The notes beneath the pieces were generated by a model that was not told the origin of the DNA, searched no databases, and was given only the letters and a program-made list of their open reading frames with translations. Positions 25,204-36,687 of a stretch of 64,000 bases of DNA are shown here, piece after piece (position 1 is the stretch's first letter; each line of letters opens with the position of its first letter). Source of the DNA: Anthonomus grandis grandis (lineage: Eukaryota; Arthropoda; Insecta; Coleoptera; Curculionidae); contig NC_065557.1 in NCBI RefSeq assembly GCF_022605725.1, positions 24,741,256-24,805,255 on the forward strand. The letters run 5' to 3'. The position numbers and the translations under genes are program-made.

Positions 25204-25857
25204 ATGGATTTATTGCCGGGAAAACACTGCAAACACTGCAAAAAAATCGGTGAAAAACTCTGTAAGTAGCATTAACTGTAAGGGAGCTTTCTACCCAAGC
25301 TGTGCTGAACAAGCCAAAGTCATTATTATTACTGAAAAAAATGAAAAAGCTGTGAAGTGCTGTAAACAAACAACTGCAATTCCAGTGGATGAAACATCGC
25401 TAAAAAACATTATTACCAAAGTGTTAACCGACATCCTAGACCCTTTCAAAAATCATGTGGATGGAGAGTTTGCTGACCTCAAGAAATCTTTCCAATTTAT
25501 ATCTGACTGTTTTGAGGAACAGAAAAAGGCTCTGGAAAAGGTAAACAAGGTCATAAAACTGTTAAAAAATAAGAATCAAGATCTAAAAACAAGATTGAAT
25601 GCACTCAAAGACAAAATAAACTCACAAGAACAAAAAGAAAAACAAGCAATTCATGCAACCTGAAAGGGAGAAACAACTTGATATACTTTAATGAGGATTT
25701 AACTATTGCTAACCAAACATTATTCAAAAAGTGTAGAGATTACAAGAAAACAAAGGTCATGCATGATGTGTATTCTCGAAATGGGAAGATCTACCTGGTG
25801 AAGAAAGAAGGCGAGTCACCAATAAGAATCAGAAATGAAGCAGATCTTAGTGACTAA
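25204..25857 (+). pseudogene. LINE ORF1 protein, broken
   Basis: ORF1p of these LINEs binds RNA. The start region (25204) encodes a Cys-rich finger-like module (HCKHCKKIGEKLC, then after a frameshift INCKGAFYPSCAEQ). A Lys/Glu-rich helix with Leu heptads follows (about 25430-25650), likely a coiled coil. After a stop at 25661-25663 and a frame change comes IYFNEDLTIANQTLFKK and GKIYLVKKEGESPIRIR, the Baculo_FP-type C-terminal domain seen in many insect LINE ORF1 proteins. It ends at TAA/TGA-rich sequence near 25857. At least two breaks. Confidence 0.75.
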
Positions 25858-25949
25858 TAATTTTTAGGTATAGGTAGATAGGGTCTCTTGTGTGATAAGG
25901 GCAAAAATGTACAAATTACAATTTAAAAAAATGTTTTATTTTTTAGGTA

Positions 25950-28640
25950 ATGGAAATAGATGTTCTATTAAATGAGCTTTCTAACGAAAATAAAAAAATT
26001 ACAGTTAACACTGATAAATTTCAAGGTATCATTAAAACATTTTACAAAACAAATGACCTTAACATTCTACTTTTAAATATACAGGGCATAAAATCAAATA
26101 TTGATAAATTTATGGTGTTTTTAGAGAGCTGCAGTCTTATAGATTGTGGCTTACTTATTCTTACAGAATGTCACAAATTGGAGTGCACAAACTTAACCTA
26201 CCGGGATTTGAAATATACTATGATTATGCTGAACTAAATAAGTTTGATGGTATTGTTATATACATAACGAACCAAAAAAAATCCTAAAATCTCTACAATA
26301 AAACTGACAAATAGTAAGATAAGTATAACTAATATTAATTTTAAATATCACAATTATCAAATTAGTATAAATGCATGCTACCGTTCCCCAAACTCGAATT
26401 TCACTGACTTTTTAAATGACCTAGACCAATTCTTTTCCTCCTAAAAATCATTTGACGTAACAATTTCTTTGAGCGATATTAACATAAATATCTTGGGAAA
26501 TGACAAAATGGTAAATGATTATCTATCCCTTTTAAATGTATATGGTTTTACTGCTTCATTTAAAGATATCACCAGACCAGTATCTGGAACATGCATTGAT
26601 CATATCTTCAATAAAAATAAAATTAAAAAAGATCTATTAAAAATTAAACCGATTATTTTAAACTATGATATAACTGACCACCTTCCAATAATATTAAATG
26701 TCTCACAAGCACAACAAAATAATTTCAAACAAAAAAATTATGCAGCAGTATACACTAAACTAGATTATATGAAAAACTAATGTTATTAGCGAGAAATGTT
26801 CAATGGCATAAAATCCTGGAAATAGAAGATCCTTAAATTGCAACTAGAGTACTAACAGACTTTATTATAGACATTGTAAAAATATGAAATAAAAATTAAA
26901 ATTACAAACAAAAATCGCAAACTTAAACTTTGGATAACGAATGGTCTGTTAAAATCTATAAGAACTAGAGATCAACTTAAAAATCGCTTAAAATTAACTC
27001 AAATCTTGACAAAATAAATGAACTTTCAAAATAAATTAAACAAATTAATTACACAAACAAAAAATTGTTATTATACCGAAAAAATAAATGAAAATCCGAC
27101 AGATATAAAAAACATTTGCAATTTTGTCCAAGAAGCAACAAATGGAAAAAATAAAACAAATGAAAGATTTTAAATTACGACTCAGAACAACGATATTGAA
27201 GTGGCTAACCTTTTTAACGAATATTTTATTAATGTGGCTAAAAAATGGCAGAGGGCATCATTTCTCAACCTAACTTCCAAGTAAACCAAAAAATCAAATA
27301 CCATTCTCTATGTTTTTAAAACCAATAATTGAAAATGAGGTAATCAAGTACATAGCATCTTTAAAAAATAATTGCCCACCAGGTGAAGATGGCATTAACG
27401 CAAGAACTATAAAAGCTTTACACAAATATATTGCTAAATCATTAACACATATTATAAACATTGTATTTAATACTGGTTGCTTATTTACCAATTTAAAACG
27501 TCAGTGGTTCGTCCAGTGCATAAATCAGGGCCCAAATCCCTTTTAGAAAATTACAGACCTATTATGAAAATTGTTCATAATAATTTTGGCAAAATATTTG
27601 AGAAAAGGCTAAAAAACGACTGATAAACTACATGGATAAAAATAATTTTCTGTCAAACAAGCAATTTGGATTTACTGCAGGATTGAGTACTGAAGATACT
27701 TTACAAGAGGTACTTTACAGGATACTTTATAGCTACCATCTTAACAAAAAATATAGATAAAGGAAAAAAATGCCTAGCTTTATTTTTAGACCTATCTAAA
27801 GCATTCGATACTGTTTCTCATCCTAAATTAATAGAAATCTTAGAAAACTATGGCATTTGAGGTGAAGTCCCTTCTTTATTTAAAAATTATCTAGAAAACA
27901 GAATTCAATATACAAAAATTAGTGAGTGTTATAGTAATCCAAAGATAATCAATATGGGTGTACCACAGGGAACCGTACTGGGACCAATTCTGTTCAAAAT
28001 ATATGTAAACATGTTATTTAGTCATGACATAGGGGGTGAAATCGTTTCTTTCGCAGATGACACCACAGCAATATTTACTGCTGATACCTGCGATGCAGTA
28101 AAAAATAAATTATGAAATGGACTTTTAAGAATAAAACACTTTTTAGATTCTCATAACTTATCATTAAACATTAAAAAAACAAAATATATTGCCTTCTCAT
28201 TAACTAATGTAAATCGTCCGAATTATGAAAATATTATGATTAATACCATTAATGAACCTATAAATGCCGTAACAAATATAAAATACCTGGGTATTGGACC
28301 AACACCTACGCTGGGATTTGCACGCTCAATATCTTACTGCAAAAATCAGGGCCTTACTAGAAAAATTTTATCTGTTAAGAACGATACTAACCAAAAAACT
28401 TCTATTGATGTTTTATAAATCTCTGATTGAACCGATATTGCGATATGGAATCTCAGTTTGGGGGGGAGCAAGTGCCACCTATTTGGAATCATTAAAAATA
28501 ATTCAAAATTCAGTTGTAAAAATTATGTTTCAAAAATCAAGGTTATAACCCACAGTTGAACTTTATTCAAAAGAACTTTATTTCCAATCTAAGCTCACAG
28601 GAAAAATAGAATATATCTGTTATCATAATGTGTACCTATT
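25950..28640 (+). pseudogene. LINE ORF2: APE endonuclease and reverse transcriptase, broken
   Basis: The endonuclease shows NILLLNIQGIKSNIDKF (26060-26110), TECHKLE, and after breaks the C-terminal SDININ, CIDHIF and ITDHLPI (near 26680), the Asp-His pair of APE nucleases. The reverse transcriptase shows ENYRPIMKIVHN (27549), FLDLSKAFDTVSH (27785-27820), GVPQGTVLGPILF (27957-27995) and FADDT (28050-28064, the catalytic DD). It continues with KYLGI, then in another frame DQHLRWDLHAQYLTAK and RYGISVWGGAS (28440-28470). Frames change at least six times. It would nick DNA and copy the element RNA into the target if intact. Confidence 0.85.
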
Positions 28641-28901
28641 AAAGTATGTATAGGTTAGTTTAGTTGACTATTAGAAAAAAATAAATAAATAAATAAAATA
28701 AAATAAAAAAATGTTAGTCCCTATCTTAAGTTTATACTGTGTTAATATAATATTAGTAATTTATTATATATTATAGGGTAAATCTTTATATGTAGATATA
28801 TATTAAAATTCTGATCATAGAATAGCTACAATTATGTAATTATAATTATTAGGCACACACAGGTTCTTCACCTAGGTGCTTTGTAAAAAAAAAAAAAAAA
28901 A

Positions 28902-30770
28902 ATTATAAATGTTTGTCAAATATATAGCTTTTACTTATATCTAAATCTAGAAATATCCCCAAAGAAAATGATTTATCCACCCCGCTTGGTAATACTGAGA
29001 GTAGCTCACTGAAATCGGAATTTACCTGAAATTGCACTTGTTATTGAAATCTCACTAGTGTTAAATGCTTAGGGTACTTAAGATCTACTGTTAAGGGTGA
29101 ATCTTTAAAATTGATTGAAACTCAAATTAACAAATGATAATTAAAGTTTGTTGTTACAATCAAGAAAAACTTATAATGTTTAAGAAAATTAGGTATCTCT
29201 ACATAAAGTTTTTCGCTAATATATTTTTGAAAGAAAATTAGATTTTAACACATTTCCAAGTTAACAACAATTTTTAAATTTTCTTGAAAAATGGTGCCTG
29301 ATGTCAGAAAATAATAGTGTTTCTCAGTCTCAATCAACAAGTAAATATGTTGTAATAAAAAATTAACAAAAAGTCTCTTTTCATGCGCAATCTCATGATT
29401 TTTAAAACTCTGAAAATAAAAACTCATTTTATCGTTATTGTAGCTTGGGCTAATCACCACATTTATTCATGTCAAAAATTTATAAAATGAAAAAAGCAAT
29501 TTGTTGCATCAAAAAATACAGTTTGTTTTTTTATTGTTTGGGTGATAAACGCCAACAAGTAGTTAATTTAAAAAAAAATCAACACAGAACGTAGCCTCTC
29601 CTTACTATTATTAAATAGTATTATAAATAGTTATTTAATAGTTATTATATTAAATATTATTAAATCTAATTCAAAGGCGCACCAATTAAAATAAAAATGC
29701 AGGGTTGACACCCAATTAATGTATACGAGCCTCAGAAAGACACATTGATATTTGTCTTCCGAAATTTGGAGCATCTAATCGAACCAAATACACATCAAAC
29801 AGGTGACAGAGGTCCTGCCGCAACAGTATTCAGCCTATTACGTCTGCAAAATTTAGTCGCGGGAAAGACATTCGAGCTTTTGTCTATCGAAGTCGACCAG
29901 CTATTTTATTATGCTGTTAAGGGTTATTGTTTATGGACACGCTTGATCTGGTCGGCCGCAATACATCTTCAGTTTTGTTTTGATGAATCTGCATTTGGCA
30001 TTTGGTGCGGGCGCGTGCTATAGTAATTTAATAATTAGTATTTTTATTTTTGGGTGTATAGAAAAGGTTTTTTTAGTGGTTATTTATCAACGACTGTTCG
30101 ATATTGGCAATTGTATTTTAGTTTGTGTTTATGATATTATAGATTTATACGTTATGGTTATACCTATGTTATGTTTTTTTGTAAGTTTTATTTATTTTTA
30201 TCTATCTATCTTTTTATGCTAGTAGTAATAATTTATTTCTTTTTGATATCACTACATAATTTTTCTCTTTGAGTTAATATTTCATGCGCCTTCATTCTCT
30301 TTTTCATTAAATTGAATAATATTGAATACACATTCCTTTCTAATTAACGATTTTTATTGTTTGTCTACCCGAAAAAAAAATTCGCGCTTCGCCACTGCAA
30401 TTTCAAAAGATAAGCTACAAAATATTCTCACGAAGTTTTAGAGTATTGAAGACATTCTGTATTAAGTTACTGATAATATCTTCGAAAAAACAATAAAAAT
30501 GTTCGATGATGGTTCATATCAAATTGATTTTCTGTTTAAATCTCTGGATAAGCACTGCACATAAATTTGAAAAAAATCACAAAATTAGTCTAACACCGTG
30601 GCAACATGGTATGATCTCGTGCTATGTCTTCATTTATATTTTCCGGGATAAGTAGTTAATTTCATATAAAATCGAGAAAATTGCAAAAAAATGTTATTCG
30701 AGTACAACGTTGCCGAGTGAGCTATGTAAGTTTCTTGCAATAGTAATAAGACTACAAAAGTGTAGTGATG
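28902..30770. other. Unassigned sequence between LINEs
   Basis: An open frame of 92 codons at 29745-30023 lies in a locally GC-richer patch but has no recognisable motif. A minus frame at 29245-29460 looks like repeat sequence. The rest is AT-rich. Confidence 0.35.
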
Positions 30771-31255
30771 TCGGATGGTTGTAATATTTGCTAAAAATTT
30801 GTGGAGGACAATTTTCAGGATCTCTGCTGTGTCAGATGGTTTGACAGAACCTGCATCAACATGGGAAAAGCAACATATATGCGATATAAAAACAATTTAG
30901 GCGCTGAGTGGAAACGTGATAACTGCAAAAACTCGTAGAGACTTAAAAAACTAGAAATGACTCGGAATACTTTTTGTATAAAGTAAAAGTACTTATTACG
31001 TATTCAAAGTTTAAAAAATAAGTTCAATGAGTTTCATGCTAATGTAAATGCTTTTGAATAGTGATATTTTTATTTTGGTTGAGACATGTTTATATCACAA
31101 TGAAGAACAATTTTTTAATGTTCAAGGCTATCAGGCAGTTCATGCAGATAATCGAGAGGAGGAGGTGCGAGCATATACATCCGGGAAGGTAGTAAGTTAT
31201 ACAGTATGATTGACTGTAGTAGTCCAGAAGAATCCTGTAATTGAATTTGCTTACA
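30771..31255 (+). pseudogene. LINE relic: PHD-like finger and endonuclease start
   Basis: An ATG at 30771 leads into spaced Cys pairs (GCNIC, then DLCCVRWFDRTC, then W-K-R-D-N-C), the PHD-like finger common in ORF1 of insect LINEs; one stop falls inside it. About 100 bases later the plus strand reads NSDIFILVETCL and, after a one-base slip, GGGASIYIREG, the diagnostic APE-endonuclease strand of Jockey/CR1-like ORF2. The two modules are too close together, so the middle of the element has been deleted. Nothing of the RT remains here. Confidence 0.65.
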
Positions 31256-31534
31256 GTTAGTGTTCTAACGGACTGTAACTTTAGTTTTTTAATTCACTTT
31301 ATTTCATACAAAATATAAAGGCTGGCGGACACATAAATCGGTAAAAACAACTTAAGGAGGGCGCCCACTGAATCGAATCGGCTCGGTCGGTTCGGCACGT
31401 TCGGTTCGTTCAGTCGGTAACTAGCACTCATACAATCGGCAGAACGAAGACAGGACGACGTTTAAAAGTGGTTCGACTATTCGAGCATATAGAAGTATTG
31501 TGATTAAGCTCCCGTTTAAGCGTTTAAAAAAAAA

Positions 31535-31612
31535 ATGAGCAGTTCGTCAGATTATGAAGAGGATGTTATGATTTCAGTAGCCTGTGCTGAAGTAGAAGCG
31601 GTAGAAAAGTGA
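31535..31612 (+). pseudogene. N-terminal stub of a Harbinger-like transposase
   Basis: Twenty-five codons start MSSSSDYEEDVMIS and end at TGA 31610-31612. The Ser/acidic start is characteristic of insect Harbinger transposases. The remainder is replaced by unrelated sequence carrying the insect-repeat motif GGACACCCTGTA (31638). Confidence 0.5.
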
Positions 31613-31804
31613 AATAGGTAGCCGGTATTCGTTGTGGGACACCCTGTATAGAGTCAAATAAAATAAATGATAACATAACATTCCAACGTGCATTTGAAAC
31701 TATATAATAAGTCTGTCTTTTTTGTGTATTTTTGTAAAAACATAAATTATATTCAAAGCAAGAGTTGTACACCACTTAACACCAAAACGAGAACTGTCAC
31801 ACTC

Positions 31805-31834
31805 GCACATTTCACCGACGAAGTGGCATCCTCA
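31805..31834 (-). other. Hammerhead-like stem-loop motif, copy 2
   Basis: On the minus strand CTGAGGATGCCAC, a TTCG-containing loop, GTCGGT and GAAATGTGC follow in order: the same CTGAnnA / stem / GAAA layout as the other copies. It lies inside the Harbinger derivative, so it may belong to a separate small insertion. Confidence 0.4.
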
Positions 31835-31932
31835 GATAATTAAAACTGAGTTTTAAAATCTCCTGATGATGCCAACTTAATAAACAGTAAATAACGAAAA
31901 CACCGATTTAAGATATAATAAATGACACTTAC

Positions 31933-32063
31933 CAGAACATCCAGTTAATTTGGAGACCTCCTCCCAAGCGTTTTCTTTCCTTAAATTATCATGATAATGT
32001 GTTTTGTTTATCATACAATATTCTAAAACTGCGAACAGCTTCGATTAAAATTTCGTTTGACAT
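31933..32063 (-). pseudogene. MADF-domain exon of the Harbinger accessory gene
   Basis: From ATG at 32063 the minus strand gives MSNEILIEAVRSFRILYDKQ, the start of a MADF/Myb-SANT-like DNA-binding domain. After a one-base frameshift near 31993 it continues ENAWEEVSKLTGCSG. The exon ends at a strong 5' splice site, G/GTAAGT, at 31933/31932. In PIF/Harbinger elements this second protein helps the transposase enter the nucleus and bind the ends. No second exon was found. Confidence 0.7.
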
Positions 32064-32264
32064 ATTTATCAAATCAACGGTTTTTAAATTCTTTGAAACA
32101 GTTCCTCACTCTATGCAAAAAAATGCTAAAATAGTCGCAGGCTTTCGGTGCAATCGGCAAAAGTTGCCCTCGGCCCCATTTAAATACATGTGAAGCAAAT
32201 CCGGCCGATTGTACCGACCGTGCCAAGACGGTCGATGCCGATTCAGTGGGGGCCGTGCTTAAGA

Positions 32265-32890
32265 GTTAATAATTCGGACGAAGGCCTTGTTGTCGAGCTG
32301 CTGCTGGTCAGCGGAGAAGAGAGATCGAACGTCGGCGGTGCAACTCCTTCTCGATTAGGACTAACGCTCCCTCCTTCAATGCTCCACAATTTGTCTTCCA
32401 TTTGCTGCGTTGCTGCAACTCAGCAAGGTACTCTCGTTCCCAACGACGCCAAAAATGCTGACAGATTTTCTGGAGTAACTGGAATCTGGTCAACCGGTTG
32501 CTTCGTAGGTTTTCTACAGGCTCATCTGGAGCGGCCACAATTGGTTTACCAATAAGGAAATGAGCCGGGGTTAAAGACAGGAAATCGTTTGGGTCGGACG
32601 ACCTGGGACAAAGAGGTCTTGAGTTCAAAATCCCTTCTATTTGGCACAAAACTGTGCAGAATTCCTCGAAAGTTAAGCGCGCATCTGCTAGAACTCTTTT
32701 AAGGTGATGTTTAACGCTTTTTACCCAGAGGCCACCGAAATGCGGGGAGTATGGAGAAATGAATGACCATTCAATATTCTCTTTTATTGCTAGACTAGTT
32801 AGCTCGTTCCCTGATTTTAAAAATTCACCTAACTTTCGACTGGCTCTAACGAATGTAGTGCTGTTATCTGAATATATTTTTGAGGGCTTG
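32265..32890 (-). pseudogene. BEL/Pao integrase C-terminal fragment
   Basis: The minus strand reads SDN-type integrase core (near 32860), FISPYSPHFGGLWVKSVKHH (about 32700-32760), then EGILNSRPLCPRSSDPNDF and FLIGKPIV, LLQKICQHFWRRWEREYL and LQQRSKW (32649-32308). All are hallmarks of BEL/Pao integrases. After GLW the usual E-A-G is missing, so the catalytic Glu appears deleted. The frame shifts around 32330 and the fragment is cut at the Harbinger edge. Protease, RT and LTRs are not recognisable nearby. Confidence 0.82.
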
Positions 32891-33933
32891 AGGGCTTGAC
32901 GCGTCTAGACGAAAATATTTGACCTCTAGGAATCTTGAAGAACAAGCCTTTGAACAAGGTTGAGTTCTTGGTATTTTTGCCGGTTTTACTCCAATGAGAA
33001 GTTGAAAACTCACCTTTTTGAGGTACTTTGGGTATTTCAAAATTTCTTTGGGGAGGCCTTTTGGGTATTTTAGTTTGTGGTTATTAAATGCCATACTGCA
33101 ATAGTGCAGGATTATAAGTGGTGTAGTTATATCCCAACTTTTTCAAGGTTCTTTGTTTAAGTGTCCAGTTTTGTGTTCCCGAGAAAAGGCCAATTCCATT
33201 GGCTTTTTTTTCCTTGGTATGGTTTTCATCCGCTATTATAAGAAAGTAGAAATCTCCACTCGTCTACTCCAATAGCGTCCACAACATCTACATTGACATT
33301 TACTGTTAAACCGATCCACCTAGGTCTTCCATCTCAATCATGCAGCCCTTTTGGAGCCAGGTTTGATCAATGTTTGTGATGTATAGTGAACCGTGCAGTC
33401 AATAAAACACCTAACTAGTAAACCAAAGTCCTATCAACATTTATTAACTTTACTGTAGTATATTATACTTAATACTGACCTCAAAATTACATTTTTATTA
33501 CTCTCATTATACGATTTCACTACTACACTGTTTTGAATAGTTTCATAATAACTAGGTGTATCTTAGTTATTTCATTGAAATAGACCGTATAGATCTCCTT
33601 GTAAACTGGATTATAGGAATAGGCCTATTTCGAAAGTACTCACGCGAACTTTTAGCCCCAAATAACAGAATATACGATTTTACCATTGATATAGACACTA
33701 TATTTAGGAAGGGCAACATAACTTGTTTTTAACGTAATAAGTTTGATTATTAACTTTTCTTTTAATATAGATTCACTTGAATGTATCTCAGAACTAAACC
33801 TTTTCTTTTATGTTTATTTTAGTCGATAATTTGCATTATAGAATTATTAAAAATAATGAAAAAATATATTTTAATAATTATTAAGATATAAGACTGTGTG
33901 CCCGGATGGAAAAAGTTTAATTTTAATAAAGTT
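32891..33933. other. Unassigned sequence, possibly older BEL remnants
   Basis: The minus frame 33094-32864 is open but mostly not recognisable; it may be decayed integrase leading into the core at 32870. From 33100 to 33930 nothing can be assigned. Confidence 0.35.
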
Positions 33934-33978
33934 TAGCTCAAGTGCTCCGCAAGGTTCAGTACTTGGGCTTCTATTGTA
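33934..33978 (+). pseudogene. LINE reverse transcriptase motif scrap
   Basis: Fifteen codons read SSAPQGSVLGLLLY, the conserved GVPQGSVLGP block of LINE RTs, preceded by a Val-x-x-G-x-x-S-like run. No other LINE domain is attached; it abuts PLE-b. Confidence 0.55.
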
Positions 33979-34415
33979 TGGATCAAAAATTTCATTAATA
34001 TTTTTATTCTCTAAACAAGACTGGGCATGATAATGAATTGATCATATTTTGCATTTTACATCTGACAGATGCCACTATTAATTATGATTTTTCTAATAAA
34101 TATAGGAATTCAAAGACCCTTGCTACAATTCTCTTTGTCTTTGCAAGTAAGAGCAATCCAGAAAATTGTAATTCAAAAATTCTTCCAGCAGGTAAAGGTA
34201 ATGCTACTGTTATTTTAAAGATTAACACTGATGAAAATAAATTAAATTTAATAATTAATGATGGTAATTATTCCAAATTACCTAAAGAAAAAAATTAAAA
34301 GGCAAATTTATAATATATTTAAAAAAAGATAAAAATTAATTTTCTAATATTGATAGATTTAAATTAACTTCACATAATAGTAAAACACCACATTTTTATG
34401 GTTTACCAAAAATTC

Positions 34416-34794
34416 GTAAAATAACTGTTCTTTTAAGACCTATAGTTAGTAGCATATTAGTAAATTCATCTACTCAACCCGTTACCGCTCTTGCAAAATA
34501 TATTTTAAATATTTTATTTCTATACACTAAACTTTTTACAATTTCTTATGATCTTTTGGTAAGTTTGAATGTTGTAGGTCTTTTTACTAATGTAGTTGCA
34601 GTTGCTACAACTTTAAAGAATAAATAAATTAGAGAATGATAATAATTTGGCAGAACGCAAAACACCTAGTGTTAGTACAAATTTAAAATTTTTTACCTGA
34701 TATGTAAAAATTACTTATTTTTAATATAAAAATAAATTTTATCAACAAAACTTTGGTATGGCTATTACCTCTTTCACCAATTTTAAGTAATATA
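34416..34794 (+). repeat. 381-bp-period tandem duplication inside PLE-b, unit 1
   Basis: The unit is repeated at 34797-35175 with about four differences in 379 bases (for example AAAACACC to AAAGCACC). Near-identity means the duplication is much younger than the PLE around it. Confidence 0.93.
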
Positions 34795-34796
34795 GA

Positions 34797-35175
34797 GTAA
34801 AATAACTGTTCTTTTAAGACCTATAGTTAGTAGCATATTAGTAAATTCATCTACTCAACCCGTTACCGCTCTTGCAAAATATATTTTAAATATTTTATTT
34901 CTATACACTAAACTTTTTACAATTTCTTATGATCTTTTGGTAAGTTTGAATGTTGTAGGTCTTTTTACTAATGTAGTTGCAGTTGCTACAACTTTAAAGA
35001 ATAAATAAATTAGAGAATGATAATAATTTGGCAGAACGCAAAGCACCTAGTATTAGTACAAATTTAAAATTTTTTACCTGATATGTAAAAATTACTTATT
35101 TTTAATATAACAATGAATTTTATCAACAAAACTTTGGTATGGCTATTACCTCTTTCACCAATTTTAAGTAATATA
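34797..35175 (+). repeat. 381-bp-period tandem duplication inside PLE-b, unit 2
   Basis: Second unit, about 99% identical to 34416-34794. The large insertion interrupts PLE-b immediately after it. Confidence 0.93.
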
Positions 35176-35178
35176 TTT
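35173..35178 (+). repeat. Target-site duplication ATATTT (left)
   Basis: ATATTT at 35173-35178 and at 47661-47666. Removing 35179-47666 joins the PLE reading frame exactly (the S-N-I-F codons lead into K-E-H-F). Confidence 0.8.
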
Positions 35179-35560
35179 GTCTGAATTACGCATTATTATC
35201 TAGCCGTATGAAATATACTATATTTAACGCCGTTTCTCTCGGCGAATCGTCCCCAACCAAAACAAATTTTCAACGGTTTTTGGGGCGTATCTGTGTTGGC
35301 TTCTTTGGCGAGAACGCGTGTTATGACACATACGGTTTTTAGATTATTATTCGTTTTTGAGTCGTCTCTTCTCTCACTTACAATAAAATTCAATACAATA
35401 AAATTGATTTGCTTTTACCTTTTACCACCTAACTTACATACGCTGCGTTTTGTCTTCGTTAGATTTTAATAAAATTAGTGATATGAATTGTACAGTTCAT
35501 TGATACATTCATTTATTCCATTGAGTAAATCTGGTCCTTCGAAGGTTTATGGGTTTTATT

Positions 35561-36105
35561 TTAGTGGAGTAAATTCTGGAGCATAGAATGTCATTTTTTT
35601 TTTGGAAGTACAACCAGGTGAAACATGTTGGGTTTCATTAAGTATGTTACATGGCATATGAAATCGTGTTTTACGACATTTTCCGGTGGTCGAGATGATT
35701 TTTATCCGGAAAAAATTCAAAAAAATTGATTTTATAAAATCCACGTTTTTTTTGTGTTTCCATCGCTCTATCTCTGAAAGTACTTGAGCTATCAAGTAAA
35801 TTTTTTTTTAGATTAAAGCTGTAACAACAGCGCTTTAAACAACATCTCACGTATATTCAAATGTGTTTTTTTTTGTTAATTGTTAAATAATAGGAAACTA
35901 AAACTTGTTATTTTCAGAAGCATAATTTTGAGCAATCGACAAAAAAGTTTATTTATGAAAATTTGTGTATACATACTGCGTATGAAATGAAGCCAATAGT
36001 TAATAAGAGTTTTTGAAAAAAACATTTTTCATATACCTTTGATAGTATTGATAGTAGTATTTTTTTTATGAGCAAAATTGGATTTGCGCGCTTAGCGCGG
36101 CTATC
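35561..36105 (+). repeat. Left inverted arm of the 12.5-kb insertion
   Basis: Matches the reverse complement of 47097-47634 throughout, about 75-80% by eye, with shared runs such as TTTATTTATGAAAATTTGTG and AAACTAAAACTTGTTATTTT. It is noncoding and ends inward at a TAGCGC-containing GC-rich patch. Confidence 0.85.
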
Positions 36106-36244
36106 ATGTCGAGTCCGCTGCAACGATTGGGTATCGAAGTGACTGACGCATGATGGCGCAAAATTTGTAATAATAAGTACGTACTGATGTGTTTCATTTT
36201 AAATATTTAGTTGGCTTTGTATATGTATAATATACCCATATATA
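36106..36244. other. Interior of the insertion, left of element C
   Basis: A short noncoding stretch that ends with the TATA duplicated by element C (36241-36244; right copy 44007-44010). Confidence 0.7.
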
Positions 36245-36511
36245 TGTTATATTGGATCTTCCCATGCATGTGGGCGACCTTTCTCATGGGAACCGCTAAG
36301 TCAGCATCCTTGAATCGGATCACACCATATTATGGAATCTACAGTTCTCACGTAGTCAGCAGTTAGATTTAGTATAAATAGGTTTAAGTTTTATTGTAAA
36401 ACATAGATTAATTACAGAATAATTATAGGCAGAAACTATGCCCGTTTAAATTTTAATATTTAATAAATAGATTTTTTTTAAAAAGTGGTTCTTGAGTTGT
36501 GCGAGATAACA
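36245..36511 (+). repeat. 5' LTR of element C
   Basis: Bounded by TGTTAT and ATAACA. Contains GTATAAATAGG as a TATA-type core promoter (near 36373) and AATAAA at 36462-36467 as polyadenylation signal. Confidence 0.95.
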
Positions 36512-36512
36512 A

Positions 36513-36533
36513 TTTGGCGCAGTCGAGGTAGGA
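36513..36533 (+). promoter_or_regulatory. Primer binding site of element C
   Basis: TGGCGCAGTCGAGGTAGGAT starts four bases after the LTR. It resembles the tRNA-Ser-type primer sites of 17.6/297-like errantiviruses. Elements A and B have lost theirs. Confidence 0.85.
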
Positions 36534-36687
36534 TCTGTCAACGCTATTAGAACAGGAGAATTCCCACTAGTAGCGGCGGATTCCATCCCTTAACAGAAGA
36601 ACCTGCTAAGAGAAGTCTAACTGGGACGTCTTCAGGAGGAACAAAAGCATTTTAACCACCTGGCAGTCGAACGAGAACACGGCTCTC

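Larger units (their letters stand above)
25200..28901 (+). mobile_element. LINE (non-LTR) retrotransposon, broken
   Basis: ORF1 (25204-25857), ORF2 endonuclease (25950-26780) and ORF2 reverse transcriptase (27300-28640) follow in order, then a 3' tail with a TAAA-rich run at about 28670-28711 and a pure A-tract of about 18 at 28885-28902. An APE-type endonuclease, a Baculo_FP-like ORF1 C-terminus and a YG-x-x-VWG motif after the RT suggest the Jockey/CR1/L2 group. The 5' boundary is approximate. Many frameshifts and stops. Confidence 0.85.
31356..32258. mobile_element. PIF/Harbinger-like transposon derivative, internally deleted
   Basis: The ends are inverted: GGAGGGCGCCCACTGAATCG on the left and, reversed, GCACGGCCCCCACTGAATCG on the right. 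TTAA or TTA/TAA lies at both edges (31352-31355 and 32259-32262). Inside are a stub of a transposase with the MSSSSD-type start found in insect Harbinger proteins, and on the opposite strand a MADF exon, matching the two-gene plan of PIF/Harbinger. The catalytic body is gone, so it is non-autonomous. It sits directly against a BEL integrase fragment. Confidence 0.72.
34040..35178 (+). pseudogene. PLE-b, 5' half: Penelope-like reverse transcriptase
   Basis: Penelope-like RT blocks are in order: KILPAGKGNATVIL (34180-34225, the ADKG block), FYGLPKIRK (34396-34420), LRPIVSS and ALAKYILNIL, then SYDLLVSLNVVGLFTNV (34545-34595). After a short slip, PLSPILSNIF ends at 35178. Frameshifts lie near 34298, 34420 and 34630. 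The region 34416-34794 is repeated at 34797-35175. The protein stops inside a codon-perfect junction and resumes at 47661; see the 3' half. Other elements in this window (PLE-d) show the same blocks in better condition. Confidence 0.82.

Noticed and set aside
28670..28711. Microsatellite of TAAA units as an independent repeat
   Set aside because: It lies between LINE ORF2 and the final poly-A and is better read as part of the LINE 3' tail.
29745..30023. 92-residue protein
   Set aside because: No recognisable domain, no splice or promoter context; kept only as an unassigned open frame.
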